63,056 nucleotides of DNA from Thermococcus sp. EP1 (GTDB lineage: Archaea > Methanobacteriota_B > Thermococci > Thermococcales > Thermococcaceae): the NCBI RefSeq assembly GCF_001317345.1, contig NZ_JXCG01000010.1, positions 1 through 63,056 of the forward strand. Reading direction: 5' to 3'. The notes below the pieces were generated by a model. The model was not told the DNA's origin. It saw only the letters and a list, made by a program, of their open reading frames with translations, and did not search any database. Both the position numbers and the translations under genes were made by a program. Below, piece by piece: positions 1 to 8,759 of the stretch; the first letter of the stretch is position 1, and each line of letters starts with the position of its first letter.

Positions 1-933
1 GCTGGTGCAAAATCAATGACCGCCACCTCTGGTCCTGGATTCAGTTTAATGATGGAAAATCTGGGTTATGCTATAATGACTGAGACTCCATTGGTTTTAG
101 TAAATGTCCAAAGAAGCGGCCCATCAACAGGACAACCCACACTTGCTGCTCAAGGGGATATTATGCAAGCAATATGGGGAACTCATGGGGATCACAGTGT
201 AATAGTGTTAACTCCTGCAACAGTTCAAGAGGCATTTGACATGACAATAAAAGCTTTCAATTTAGCTGAAAAATACAGAACACCAGTGATACTCTTAACT
301 GATGCCGAAGTTGGACATATGAGGGAGAGAGTTTATGCTCCAAATCCTGATGAGCTTGAACTTATTTATAGAAAGCTTCCAGCTAATGAGGAGGAGTCTA
401 AGTATCCTTTTGGAGATATTCACGGAGACTTAGTTCCCCCAATGCCGATTTTTGGGGAGGGACACCGAACATATGTCACTGGACTAACGCATGATGAGAG
501 AGGAAGGCCCAAGACGGTGGAAAGTGAGATTCATGAGAAGTTAATAAAGCGCATAGTTGAGAAAATAGAGAAAAACAAAAAGGACATAATTGATTATAAT
601 GTGTACGAACTTGAAGATGCTGAAATTGCTATTGTGAGCTTTGGAATTGTTGCGAGATCTGCAATGAGGGCAGTTAAGGAATTGCGCAAGAGGGGAATTA
701 AAGCGGGACTTCTTAAATTAAACGTTCTATGGCCGTTTGATTTTGATCTCATAGAAAATATAGCGAAAAAAGTTGAGAAGATCTATGTAGCAGAGATGAA
801 CCTTGGTCAGCTTTATCACATGGTTAAGGAAGGTTCCAACGGAAAAGCTCCTGTGGAATTGATCCCTAAGATCGGTGGCGAAATTCATACTCCTCAAGAG
901 ATAATAGAGAGAATTGAAGATGATTTGAGGTGA
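1..933 (+). CDS. korA: 2-oxoacid:ferredoxin oxidoreductase, alpha subunit (5' truncated)
   Basis: The reading frame is open from base 1, so the N-terminus lies outside the window; 310 residues are visible. It carries the family block TATSGPGFSLM, the PVILLTDAEVGHM segment and a C-terminal transketolase-like domain ending in a helical tail. With the beta and gamma genes that follow it would oxidatively decarboxylate a 2-oxoacid, probably 2-oxoglutarate, reducing ferredoxin in the cytoplasm. The next gene starts 5 bp after its stop codon. A kor rather than por or vor identity is inferred from overall similarity; the substrate is not certain from sequence alone. Confidence 0.9.
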   Translation, partial: AGAKSMTATSGPGFSLMMENLGYAIMTETPLVLVNVQRSGPSTGQPTLAAQGDIMQAIWGTHGDHSVIVLTPATVQEAFDMTIKAFNLAEKYRTPVILLTDAEVGHMRERVYAPNPDELELIYRKLPANEEESKYPFGDIHGDLVPPMPIFGEGHRTYVTGLTHDERGRPKTVESEIHEKLIKRIVEKIEKNKKDIIDYNVYELEDAEIAIVSFGIVARSAMRAVKELRKRGIKAGLLKLNVLWPFDFDLIENIAKKVEKIYVAEMNLGQLYHMVKEGSNGKAPVELIPKIGGEIHTPQEIIERIEDDLR

Positions 934-938
934 AGAGA

Positions 939-1784
939 ATGTATCTAAAGTCAAGTTACGAGATTAGGGATAAGTACCTTAGAAAAGATATGCTTCCAAC
1001 AATTTTTTGTCCTGGCTGTGGTATAGGGGCTGTTTTGCAGTATACTCTTAGGGCTATCGATGATCTTGGATTGAATCAGGATGAGATTGTGTGGGTAAGT
1101 GGAATAGGATGTTCCTCAAGAGTTCCAGGTTATGTTAACTTTGATGGTTTGCATACAACTCATGGGAGAGCATTAGCTTTTGCAACAGGAATAAAAATGG
1201 CCAACCCCAAGCTTAAGGTAATCGCCTTTATGGGGGATGGGGATGCAGCGGCAATAGGTGGTAACCATCTGATTCATGCTATAAGAAGAAATCTTGATAT
1301 TACAGTGATTCTGATCAATAACTTTACATATGGTATGACAGGAGGGCAGGTGGCTCCAACAACACCAAAAGGACTTAGGGGGACTACAGCACCTTATGGG
1401 AGCTTTGAGAACCCATTTGACATAGCCGAGCTTGCTGTAGCTGCTGGAGCCAACTATGTTGCAAGGTGGAGTGTCTTTAACTACATCCAGGGTATAAACA
1501 GTATAAAGAAGGCCCTTCAGAAAAAAGGCTTTACTTTGGTTGAGTTCCTCTCCCAGTGTCCGATAAGCTTTGGAAGAAGGAACAGGTTGAAGACAGGTAC
1601 AGAGCTGATAAAATGGTACCAACAAATAACAGTGCCTATCAGTAAAGCAAAGAATATGACTCCAGAAGAACTTGAAGGCAAGGTTGTAATTGGGGAATTT
1701 GTTGATAGAGATAGACCAAGTCTGGTAGAAGAGTACGAGGCATACAAAAAGAGAGCGAGAAAAATGATGGGGTGGGAAGAATGA
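939..1784 (+). CDS. korB: 2-oxoacid:ferredoxin oxidoreductase, beta subunit
   Basis: 281-residue thiamine-diphosphate subunit. CPGCG at residues 24-28 supplies two Fe4S4 ligands. The GDGDAAAIGGNH segment followed by NNFTYGMTGGQ is the ThDP/Mg binding motif, and further cysteines lie in GIGCSS and SQCP. ATG 939 is preferred over the in-frame GTG at 930 because GAGGTGA (927-933) sits at ribosome-binding distance. Its stop overlaps the korC start as ATGA, so the three subunits are translationally coupled. It is the catalytic partner of korA and korC. Confidence 0.93.
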   Translation: MYLKSSYEIRDKYLRKDMLPTIFCPGCGIGAVLQYTLRAIDDLGLNQDEIVWVSGIGCSSRVPGYVNFDGLHTTHGRALAFATGIKMANPKLKVIAFMGDGDAAAIGGNHLIHAIRRNLDITVILINNFTYGMTGGQVAPTTPKGLRGTTAPYGSFENPFDIAELAVAAGANYVARWSVFNYIQGINSIKKALQKKGFTLVEFLSQCPISFGRRNRLKTGTELIKWYQQITVPISKAKNMTPEELEGKVVIGEFVDRDRPSLVEEYEAYKKRARKMMGWEE

Positions 1785-2341
1785 GAAAGGAAGTTCTCAT
1801 AGGTGGCTTTGGTGGTCAGGGCGTTATCTTGGCAAGTGTCATTCTTGGAAGGGCTGCAACGGTATATGAAGGCCTTTATGCAGTTCAAACTCAGGCATAT
1901 GGTCCAGAATCTAGAGGAGGAGCAAGCAGAGCGGAAGTGGTTATAAGTGATGAACCTGTAGATTACCCAAAGGCATTAAATCCAGAATATGCACTCCTTC
2001 TTTCTCAACAAGCATATGAAAAGTACCTTCCTGTTGTTAAAGAAGGCGGTATAGTTATAGTGGAGAAAGATCTTGTTCCAAACAGAAATGAAGAACTCGA
2101 GAGAAAATTCAAAGTTTATGCGCTTCCCTTAACTGAAATAGCTGAGGAAACTACTGGTCTCAGTTTGACAATGAATATTCTTACTCTTGGATTTTTGGTG
2201 AAATTAACTGAAATAGTGAGTGAAGAAGCAATAGAAAAAGCTGTGCTTGACTCGATTCCTAAGGGTACAGAGCACCTTAATTTAAGGGCTTTAAAGAAGG
2301 GTTTTGAGCTCGGGGAAAAAGCTCTTAATGGGGAACTTTAA
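1781..2341 (+). CDS. korC: 2-oxoacid:ferredoxin oxidoreductase, gamma subunit
   Basis: 186 residues matching the gamma/pyruvate-ferredoxin oxidoreductase catalytic domain: the N-terminal GGFGGQGV nucleotide-binding-like loop, [18 protein letters not shown] and a helical C-terminus. ATG 1781 overlaps the korB stop, with GGTGGGAAG as ribosome binding site, and is preferred to GTG 1772. It completes the korABC complex. The delta (ferredoxin) subunit, if present, would lie upstream of the window. Confidence 0.92.
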   Translation: MRKEVLIGGFGGQGVILASVILGRAATVYEGLYAVQTQAYGPESRGGASRAEVVISDEPVDYPKALNPEYALLLSQQAYEKYLPVVKEGGIVIVEKDLVPNRNEELERKFKVYALPLTEIAEETTGLSLTMNILTLGFLVKLTEIVSEEAIEKAVLDSIPKGTEHLNLRALKKGFELGEKALNGEL

Positions 2342-2400
2342 TTTTCCTTGTTTTCTTTCTCCGCAAGATTTATTATGAATGTCCTGGTATTTCTCTTAGT

Positions 2401-2865
2401 ATGCTGATAAACAAAACTAAGAACCAAGTATGGAATGGAAGAGTAAAAGTTGCAGACACATTTTTCAAGCGATTTAGGGGATTAATGCTTACTCCAGAAG
2501 TTAACTATGCATTGGTGTTTATTCTACCTACAGAGAGCAGAATAAATGCTTCGATTCATATGTTTTTCATGTTTCAGAGCATAGATGTTCTCTTTCTTGA
2601 CTCTTCTCGAAAAGTGGTTGATCTTAAGCGCGCAAAGCCTTGGAGAGTTTATATGCCAAAGGAGAGTGCAAAATATATAATTGAAGCTCCAGTAGGTGTT
2701 ATAAATGCTATTCATGCTGAAATAGGAGACGAGATTGACTGGCAAGTAGAGGAAGAGAGAAAAGCTGTTCCTTCTCCTGCAAGTGCGATTAATAAGATAA
2801 ACATAAAAAGTTCAAATGGTGTTATAAGCTTGGCTGAACCTAAACCAAAGCTTAAAGGGAAATGA
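2401..2865 (+). CDS. DUF192 family protein
   Basis: 154 residues resembling the DUF192 fold: KRFRGLML near the N-terminus, [15 protein letters not shown] in the middle and [18 protein letters not shown] toward the end. The family's function is unknown. No clear signal peptide is present, so a cytoplasmic location is likely, whereas many bacterial members are secreted. The last ~35 residues are a polar tail. A TATA-like stretch (TTTATTATG, about 2370) lies near the start, suggesting a short or absent leader. The downstream nucleotidyltransferase begins one base after this stop and is probably co-transcribed. Confidence 0.8.
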   Translation: MLINKTKNQVWNGRVKVADTFFKRFRGLMLTPEVNYALVFILPTESRINASIHMFFMFQSIDVLFLDSSRKVVDLKRAKPWRVYMPKESAKYIIEAPVGVINAIHAEIGDEIDWQVEEERKAVPSPASAINKINIKSSNGVISLAEPKPKLKGK

Positions 2866-2866
2866 C

Positions 2867-3547
2867 ATGCTTGAGAGTATTATTGAATGCATAAAAAACA
2901 AAATTGAAAAGAACAGAGAACTTAGAGATGAACTTTACTCCTTGATTCTGTATGGCTCTTTTGTGAGAGGAGATTTTATTGAAGGAGTCAGTGATTTGGA
3001 TTTCTTTGCTGTAATAAAGGATAATGAAAAAGTTATTGCTTCCTTAAAAATAGTTTTAGAGGAATGTTGTGCTAATCTAGGTGCTGTTGAGATTGACTTA
3101 GCGTGGGAGTACCTTGAGAATTTAGATGATCCATTACATAAAGGATTTCCATTTAAATTTTTAACAATATACCAGCAAGACTTTTTAGAGCATCATGTTG
3201 TAATATATGGAGATGATATAACTTCCTTACTTCCGAGATACTATTTTAAGGATCTTTTGAAGTGGAGAATTGAAAGGTTGCTGGCTTCAATAAATAAGTT
3301 CAGTGGAAATTTAAAGATGCTACATATAGGTGCCGGAGAAGTAGTCCGTCTTTTGGCCCTTATCCATGGTGCTAGAAGCCTCAGAAAAAAAGAGGTGTTA
3401 AGAGTTCTTGAGATAATTGGAGACATAGAAGCATTGGAAATTTATAGGGCGTATCTTAATGGCAGGGAGTTAAGATTTAGTGAAGATTATCTTAAAGAGT
3501 TCGTTCGTTCTAGGTGCGAAATACTCAAAAAACAGCAAAATCTATAG
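2867..3547 (+). CDS. Nucleotidyltransferase-fold protein
   Basis: 226 residues. The motif YGSFVRGDFIEGVSDLDFF (about residues 25-43) is the GS-x9-DxD signature of polymerase-beta-like nucleotidyltransferases, with a third acidic residue plausible in EIDLAW. The C-terminal half is helical, possibly a substrate domain. It is not the small MNT antitoxin type (too long) and no HEPN partner is adjacent. It follows the DUF192 gene in an operon and overlaps the 3' end of trm5b on the opposite strand by 23 bp. The substrate is unknown. Confidence 0.75.
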   Translation: MLESIIECIKNKIEKNRELRDELYSLILYGSFVRGDFIEGVSDLDFFAVIKDNEKVIASLKIVLEECCANLGAVEIDLAWEYLENLDDPLHKGFPFKFLTIYQQDFLEHHVVIYGDDITSLLPRYYFKDLLKWRIERLLASINKFSGNLKMLHIGAGEVVRLLALIHGARSLRKKEVLRVLEIIGDIEALEIYRAYLNGRELRFSEDYLKEFVRSRCEILKKQQNL

Positions 3548-4517
3548 CGATGTTGTATTGATATGGAGCATAGGGCCTTACTTTCCTTTTCTCCAAGATC
3601 TTAATTTCCCTTCCAAGGTTTTTGGCAATTTCCTTTATTTTCTTCTCGTGCTCTCCAAAAAGATCATCCTCATGTGAGAAACCGTAATAGTGGATTATTC
3701 CTTCACGTCTCACACTTAGCATAGCCTCTCTTAGGAACTCGTGTGCGAACTTGGGAAGATTCATAATAACTCTATCTGCCTTTATTTGCCCAGCGACTTT
3801 TCTTACATCTCCGAGGATGGGAATGATATTGTTAACCTTGTTCAGTTTTTTGTTCTCTTCTAAATATCGTATGGCCCAGGGGTTGATGTCACATGCAAAA
3901 ACGAGCTTTGCCTTCTTTGCTAGAAGAACCGAATAGGGCCCCACGCCTGCAAACATGTCAAAAACTATTTCTCTCCTTTGAACTTTTTTGAAGATTCTCA
4001 TTCTTTCTGTAGCTAATCTTGGGGAGAAGTATACCTTTCCGACATCTAATTTTAGCCTGATTCCGTTTTCTCGGTGAATGGTTTCAGTTCTTTTCTCTCC
4101 AGCGAGATGAATAAGTTCCCTAACTCTGTATTCTCCTAAGACTTTACTACCTTTTGCAAACACGGCTTTTATATGCTTATGAACCTGTAGTATAGCCTCG
4201 CCAATATTTTTTCCATATGGGGTTAATTCTTCGGGAAGTTCTAGTATAGCTATCTCTCCAATAATATCAAATGAGGAGGGTAAGAGTGGGAGGAAATCTT
4301 TAGGAACTTCAACAACTTCTCTATAGCTATGGGGTCTTTTAGAAGCTTGCTCAAAACTTGTTTCAACTAGTTCAAATCCTTCTATTCTTTCTTTCACTGG
4401 AAAAATCACAAAATCCCCAGTAGTTTTGACTTTGAATCTATTATCCAGTAAATTAAGCTCAAGAAGAGTTTTTCTCACGTTTTCTGCCTCTTTTTTTGGG
4501 ACTTTTATTCCGAGCAT
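3525..4517 (-). CDS. trm5b: tRNA (guanine37-N1)-methyltransferase, Trm5b type
   Basis: 330-residue class I SAM methyltransferase. Motif I is FDMFAGVGPYSV, the acidic ribose-binding motif is FACDIN, and the catalytic motif is the NLP of MNLPKFAHEFL. N-terminal RNA-binding segments match the archaeal Trm5 layout. It methylates N1 of G37 next to the anticodon, which prevents +1 frameshifting. ATG 4517 has GTGATG upstream; ATG 4523 and TTG 4541 are alternative starts. It is convergent with the nucleotidyltransferase gene and divergent from tRNA-Glu. Confidence 0.85.
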   Translation of the reverse strand: MLGIKVPKKEAENVRKTLLELNLLDNRFKVKTTGDFVIFPVKERIEGFELVETSFEQASKRPHSYREVVEVPKDFLPLLPSSFDIIGEIAILELPEELTPYGKNIGEAILQVHKHIKAVFAKGSKVLGEYRVRELIHLAGEKRTETIHRENGIRLKLDVGKVYFSPRLATERMRIFKKVQRREIVFDMFAGVGPYSVLLAKKAKLVFACDINPWAIRYLEENKKLNKVNNIIPILGDVRKVAGQIKADRVIMNLPKFAHEFLREAMLSVRREGIIHYYGFSHEDDLFGEHEKKIKEIAKNLGREIKILEKRKVRPYAPYQYNIAIDFAVF

Positions 4518-4603
4518 TTTCATCACTAAAAGAATTTGCAATGGACTTAAAAGAATTTTGAGCGAAAAGTTTTTAAATAGATTTCAAGGTTACGATATTG
4601 GAC

Positions 4604-4681
4604 GCCCCGGTGGTGTAGCCCGGTCAAACATGCGGGCCTTTCGAGCCCGCGCCCCGGGTTCAAATCCCGGCCGGGGCACCA
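4604..4681 (+). tRNA. tRNA-Glu (anticodon TTC)
   Basis: Cloverleaf: acceptor GCCCCGG/CCGGGGC, anticodon stem CGGGC/GCCCG with loop CTTTCGA giving anticodon TTC, T arm CCGGG-TTCAAAT-CCCGG, discriminator A and a genome-encoded CCA. A TATA element (TTTTTAAATAG, about 4569-4579) lies about 25 bp upstream. No intron is visible. Confidence 0.97.
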
Positions 4682-4746
4682 AAATTCTTCTGTATTGTAA
4701 TCAAACACATCTAGTTTTAGAATAAGTTAAGCTTTTAAACTATGAC

Positions 4747-4763
4747 TTGGATAAATAATCCAG
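4747..4763 (+). promoter_or_regulatory. Candidate cobalamin-regulon operator, site A
   Basis: TTGGATA-AAT-AATCCAG, an imperfect 7-3-7 inverted repeat. It lies 6 bp after a TATA-like CTTTTAAAC and 7 bp before the permease ATG, so it covers the expected transcription start; that position suits a repressor site. It matches the repeats at 54358-54374 and 54898-54914. The function is inferred from the shared B12 context. Confidence 0.55.
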
Positions 4764-4770
4764 TGGGAAC

Positions 4771-5769
4771 ATGAAAAAGTTAATATTCCTATTGCTCTCA
4801 TCCATTGTATTAATACTCTTGGGAATAGCTGTGGGTTCTGTTAGGATATCCTTTGGAGAAATTCTTTCATCATTCAGTTTGAAAACTTTGAAAATGGCAT
4901 TTTCAAATCCAAATTCACTTCGAGGCAATACTTACATTGTGCTTCAAATACGACTGCCAAGGGTTTTATTGGCGTATTTTGTTGGAGTAAGCTTGGCATC
5001 TGCTGGTACGGCTTCTCAAGCTCTCTTTAAAAATCCGCTCGCAGATCCATATATTATTGGGATAAGTGGAGGTGCTGCAGTAGGGGCTTCAATAGCAGCC
5101 CTTTATTTTCCTCCTTATATGAGTTTTTTTGCTTTGCTTGGTGCCCTATTAGCAGTTTTCACGGTCTACAGGATCGCGAAGGTAAATGGACATATTCCAG
5201 TTGATACGTTGCTTTTAGCTGGAATCGCACTTGGATTTTTCACAAGTGCTTTGACCTCTTATCTTCTTTATGTCGGGAGAGAGAGTATCCATAATGTTAT
5301 TTTCTGGCTCATGGGAACTTTCAATGGAGCGATGTGGAAGGAAGTGAGAGTGGTTATGCTCTCATCAGTTTTAGGAACATTGTTCCTATTTCTAAGCTGG
5401 AAAGAATTAAATTTGCTTCTTTTGGGAGAGGAGAGTATTTCAATGGGGTTGGATATCAATTTGTATCGGAAACTTATTATAGGTGTTATATCGCTCCTCA
5501 CTTCTTTTGCTGTAGCAACCAGTGGGATAATAGGTTTCGTGGGTCTAATAAGTCCTCATGCCATGAGATTGGTATTTGGGCCTAACCATAAGAGATTACT
5601 TCCAGCTTCTGCACTTTTTGGAGGTAGCTTAATGGTCTTCGCTGACCTTATTGCAAGAAGTTTACTCAGTCCTACTGAAGTGCCAGTAGGAATAATAACT
5701 GCCCTTTTTGGTGCTCCGTTTTTTATCTACCTTTTGATGAAGAAGAAGAGGGGTGAGCTCCTTGGTTAA
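4771..5769 (+). CDS. FecCD/BtuC-type ABC importer permease
   Basis: 332-residue polytopic membrane protein of the FecCD family, with the hallmark segments RLPRVLLAYFVGVSLASAGTASQALFKNPLADPYIIGISGGA and, near the C-terminus, GFVGLISPHAMR. About ten transmembrane helices are expected. It forms the transport channel with the ATPase that overlaps its 3' end. The family imports Fe-siderophores, heme or cobalamin; the upstream operator shared with methylmalonyl-CoA mutase genes points to cobalamin (inference). No substrate-binding protein gene lies beside it. Confidence 0.9.
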   Translation: MKKLIFLLLSSIVLILLGIAVGSVRISFGEILSSFSLKTLKMAFSNPNSLRGNTYIVLQIRLPRVLLAYFVGVSLASAGTASQALFKNPLADPYIIGISGGAAVGASIAALYFPPYMSFFALLGALLAVFTVYRIAKVNGHIPVDTLLLAGIALGFFTSALTSYLLYVGRESIHNVIFWLMGTFNGAMWKEVRVVMLSSVLGTLFLFLSWKELNLLLLGEESISMGLDINLYRKLIIGVISLLTSFAVATSGIIGFVGLISPHAMRLVFGPNHKRLLPASALFGGSLMVFADLIARSLLSPTEVPVGIITALFGAPFFIYLLMKKKRGELLG

Positions 5770-6481
5770 GCTTGAAGTTAAAATATCTTTTTCCTATGGG
5801 GAAAAGGAGGTTCTTAAGGATGTTTTCTTCTCAACTAAAAGGGGAAAACTTCTGGCTATTGTAGGCCCTAATGGGGCTGGAAAATCAACCCTTCTCAAGT
5901 GTTTGGTTGGAATTTTAAAGCCTCGAGGTTATGCAAAATTGGATGGTATAGATCTTTTAAGCTTAAAACCGAAAGAGAGAGCTTACTATATCTCTTACGT
6001 TCCTCAAACGTCCTATCCAGAATTTGCTTTCACTGTTGAAGAGTTTGTTGAACTTGGAACTTATGCCACCGGAGGAAGTGTGGAAGATGCCCTAAAACGA
6101 GTTGGGATGGGAGATAGGAGCCATGAATTGGTAACAAAGTTGAGTGGTGGAGAATATCAGCTAATTTTAACAGCAAGGGCACTAGCACAAGGAAGCGAAG
6201 TTATGTTGCTTGATGAACCCACATCTCATTTGGACATTAATCATGCCCTTCAGGTAATGAACCTCTTAAAAGAACTGAAAGAGGAGAAAATTGTTATAGC
6301 TGTTATGCATGATCTGAATCTTGCTTTGAATTATGCGGATACTCTTTTAATTCTCAATAATGGGAAAGTGCATTGGATGGGCAGTCCATCAGAGCTCATT
6401 CCAGAAACTCTGGAAGAGGTTTACCATGTGAAAGCAAGGATAAAAGATGTTGAAGGCCTGAGGCTTGTCACAGCATTTTAA
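5762..6481 (+). CDS. ABC importer ATPase (FecE/BtuD type)
   Basis: 239-residue nucleotide-binding subunit: Walker A GPNGAGKST, Q-loop VPQTSYP, signature LSGGEYQ, Walker B VMLLDEPTSHLD and H-loop VMHDLN. TTG 5762 follows GGGGTGA at good spacing and overlaps the permease stop; GTG 5753 is the longer alternative. It powers the adjacent permease. The signature and D-loop are intact, so an active ATPase is expected. Confidence 0.9.
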   Translation: MVKLEVKISFSYGEKEVLKDVFFSTKRGKLLAIVGPNGAGKSTLLKCLVGILKPRGYAKLDGIDLLSLKPKERAYYISYVPQTSYPEFAFTVEEFVELGTYATGGSVEDALKRVGMGDRSHELVTKLSGGEYQLILTARALAQGSEVMLLDEPTSHLDINHALQVMNLLKELKEEKIVIAVMHDLNLALNYADTLLILNNGKVHWMGSPSELIPETLEEVYHVKARIKDVEGLRLVTAF

Positions 6482-6521
6482 TGTTTCCTTTTCCAAAAAC
6501 CTAATATAAGAGATCATCAAT

Positions 6522-6538
6522 ATTCACTGAGGGTGATA
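6522..6538 (+). promoter_or_regulatory. TGM-like operator before the GH13 gene
   Basis: ATTCAC-TGAGG-GTGATA resembles the Thermococcales glycolytic motif TATCAC-N5-GTGATA (10 of 12 half-site positions). It is downstream of a TATA-like element (CCTAATATAAG, about 6500-6510), the position at which TrmBL1/Tgr represses saccharide-utilisation genes. The right half also works as the ribosome binding site GGGTGAT, so the resemblance could be partly coincidental. Confidence 0.4.
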
Positions 6539-6545
6539 CTAGGCT

Positions 6546-8759
6546 ATGGAAAAAAGATATCTTAGCCTGATTTTTATTCTGCTAATACTTAGCGTAACTT
6601 TCGCTGGATGCATAACTCAAACAAATACTAAAACAGAAACTCTCGTTATTCCGGAAGGAAACTACACAACTATTTATCTTAACGAGAAAGGCACCTCTCA
6701 ATGTCCAGCTTCCAAAGTGCCTGTGACCTTCACATACACGCCACCGAAGAATGAATCTATAGACTCGGTAAGTCTCCGGGGAAGCTTTAATGACTGGGCG
6801 GAATGGCCAATGCAAAAGGAAAATGGAGCATGGAGCATAACAGTCTGTCTTGAACCGGGAAGATACGAATATAAGTTTTTCATCAATGGAGAGTGGGTTA
6901 AAGATATGTCTTCTGACAAGTATGGTAATCCAGTGGATCCAGAAGCTGACGAGTACGTGGATGATGGATTCGGCGGGAAGAATGCTGTAAGGATTGTTGA
7001 AGGCAACATGGGGTTTGTCCTAGAACATAATCCTAGAGATCCTGCTTATCTCTGTGTAGCAGATAATAGAACAGTTGTGAGGTTTAAAACTAGACCAGGT
7101 CAAGTGCAGTCAGCAGTACTAGTTACAAACTTGGGGGAATACAACATGTCGCTCCAACTGTGGTGGGGTTCAGGAGAGATGTGGAGGGTAGAACTTCCAT
7201 TTGTTGAGCCGATTGAGTACTATATTAAGCTCACAACCCCTGATAATGAAGAATTCCTTGTACTGAATACTTCAACAGATGCATTTTTCTCTTTTGATGG
7301 CAATAACAGCTTTCCCCAAGTAGAGTGGGTAAGTAAAGGAGTAGGGTATCAGATCTTTCCGGAGAGATTTAACAATGGAGATCCAAGTAATGATGCATTA
7401 GCGTTACAAACAGACGAGTTTTGGTTTAATGAACTCATAGAGGATAGACCAATTCTTTCCAATTGGAGTGACCCAATAACACCCCTCCACTGTTGCCATC
7501 AGTACTTTGGTGGGGATATTAGAGGGATAATTGAGAAGCTTGATTATCTTCAAGAGCTTGGAGTAACTTTCATTTATCTCAACCCGATTTTCCTTGCTGG
7601 AAGTGCACATGGATATGACATTTATGATTACTATCGTGTTGACCCACAATTTGGAACGGATGAAGATCTTAAACTTCTCCTTGAAGAGGCTCATAAGCGG
7701 GGCATTAGGGTTATTTTTGACTTTGTGCCTAACCACAGTGGAATTGGCCATTGGGCATTTCTCGATGTAGCATCAAGGGGGAAGGAAAGTCCTTACTGGA
7801 ACTGGTATTTTGTCCAAAAATGGCCATTTAAACTGGGTGATGGTAAAGCTTACATAGGCTGGTGGGGTATTGGGAGCCTTCCAAAGCTTAATACGATGAA
7901 TCCGGAAGTTAAAGAATACCTTATAGGCGCAGCTCTTTATTGGCTTGATTTTGGGTTCGATGGCATCAGAGTTGATGTTCCAAATGAGCTTATAAATGCA
8001 GATGAATTCTTTTCAGAGCTCAGGCAAAGGGTTAAGGAAAAACATCCTGAGGCATATATTGTGGGAGAGATCTGGCAGCTTTCACCTAAGTGGGTTCAGG
8101 GGGATAAGTTTGACTCTCTGATGAACTACGCTCTTGGAAGAGATATTTTGCTCAATTATGCATTGGGCACATGGAATGGGGAAAGAACTCTTGAACTGCT
8201 TGGAAGATATTTTGCCAGCTATGGTGAAAATGTTGCAGCTATGGGCTTCAACCTGATTAGTTCCCATGATACGTCAAGACTCTTAACCGATCTGGGTGGA
8301 GGAAGATTTGGGGAAAATCCAAAGCCAGAGGCAATAGAAAGACTTAAAATGCTCTCTACACTGCTTTATAGCTTACCTGGAGCTCCAGTAACTTTTCAAG
8401 GTGATGAAAGAGGAATTTTGGGTGAAAAAGAGTATTATGATGCTCATAGATATCCTATTCAGTGGGATAAGGTGAACGAAGAAGTTCTTACTCATTATAA
8501 GGGACTTGGGATGCTGAGAAAAAGGATTCCAGCATTAACAAGTAGTGCAATAAAGCTTTACACAGCAAAAGATGGTGTGATAGCGTTTTTCAGGGGACAC
8601 GAAAATGAAGTTCTAGTTTTAGCAAACAATGGAAAAACTTCAACTTCAATTGCACTTCCCCCTGGGAAGTGGAAACTCGTCTGGCCGGCTGAAGAGGGAA
8701 TCTTTGAGGGAGAAATAGAAGTTCCACCAGTGATGACTTTAGTCCTTGAAAGAGAATAA
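6546..8759 (+). CDS. Secreted GH13 lipoprotein: pullulan/cyclodextrin hydrolase
   Basis: 737 residues. The N-terminus is a signal peptide ending in the lipobox FAGC, so a membrane-anchored extracellular enzyme is expected. A CBM48/20-like segment (RGSFNDWAEWPM, about residues 78-89) and a neopullulanase-type N domain precede the GH13 barrel. Barrel regions: I FDFVPNH (~390), II DGIRVD with nucleophile Asp (~476), III VGEIW with acid/base Glu (~507), IV SSHDT (~575). It would cut alpha-glucans, pullulan or cyclodextrins to oligosaccharides for uptake. Overall layout resembles Thermococcus type III pullulan hydrolases; exact bond specificity is not readable here. Confidence 0.88.
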   Translation: MEKRYLSLIFILLILSVTFAGCITQTNTKTETLVIPEGNYTTIYLNEKGTSQCPASKVPVTFTYTPPKNESIDSVSLRGSFNDWAEWPMQKENGAWSITVCLEPGRYEYKFFINGEWVKDMSSDKYGNPVDPEADEYVDDGFGGKNAVRIVEGNMGFVLEHNPRDPAYLCVADNRTVVRFKTRPGQVQSAVLVTNLGEYNMSLQLWWGSGEMWRVELPFVEPIEYYIKLTTPDNEEFLVLNTSTDAFFSFDGNNSFPQVEWVSKGVGYQIFPERFNNGDPSNDALALQTDEFWFNELIEDRPILSNWSDPITPLHCCHQYFGGDIRGIIEKLDYLQELGVTFIYLNPIFLAGSAHGYDIYDYYRVDPQFGTDEDLKLLLEEAHKRGIRVIFDFVPNHSGIGHWAFLDVASRGKESPYWNWYFVQKWPFKLGDGKAYIGWWGIGSLPKLNTMNPEVKEYLIGAALYWLDFGFDGIRVDVPNELINADEFFSELRQRVKEKHPEAYIVGEIWQLSPKWVQGDKFDSLMNYALGRDILLNYALGTWNGERTLELLGRYFASYGENVAAMGFNLISSHDTSRLLTDLGGGRFGENPKPEAIERLKMLSTLLYSLPGAPVTFQGDERGILGEKEYYDAHRYPIQWDKVNEEVLTHYKGLGMLRKRIPALTSSAIKLYTAKDGVIAFFRGHENEVLVLANNGKTSTSIALPPGKWKLVWPAEEGIFEGEIEVPPVMTLVLERE

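Noticed and set aside
1173-1625. 150-codon minus-strand frame inside korB
   Set aside because: Complete overlap with a well-supported enzyme gene; composition is that of an antisense frame.
4426-4725. Plus-strand frame running through tRNA-Glu
   Set aside because: Upstream part is antisense to trm5b and downstream part is tRNA; no ribosome site, and not the arrangement expected of an integrase relic.
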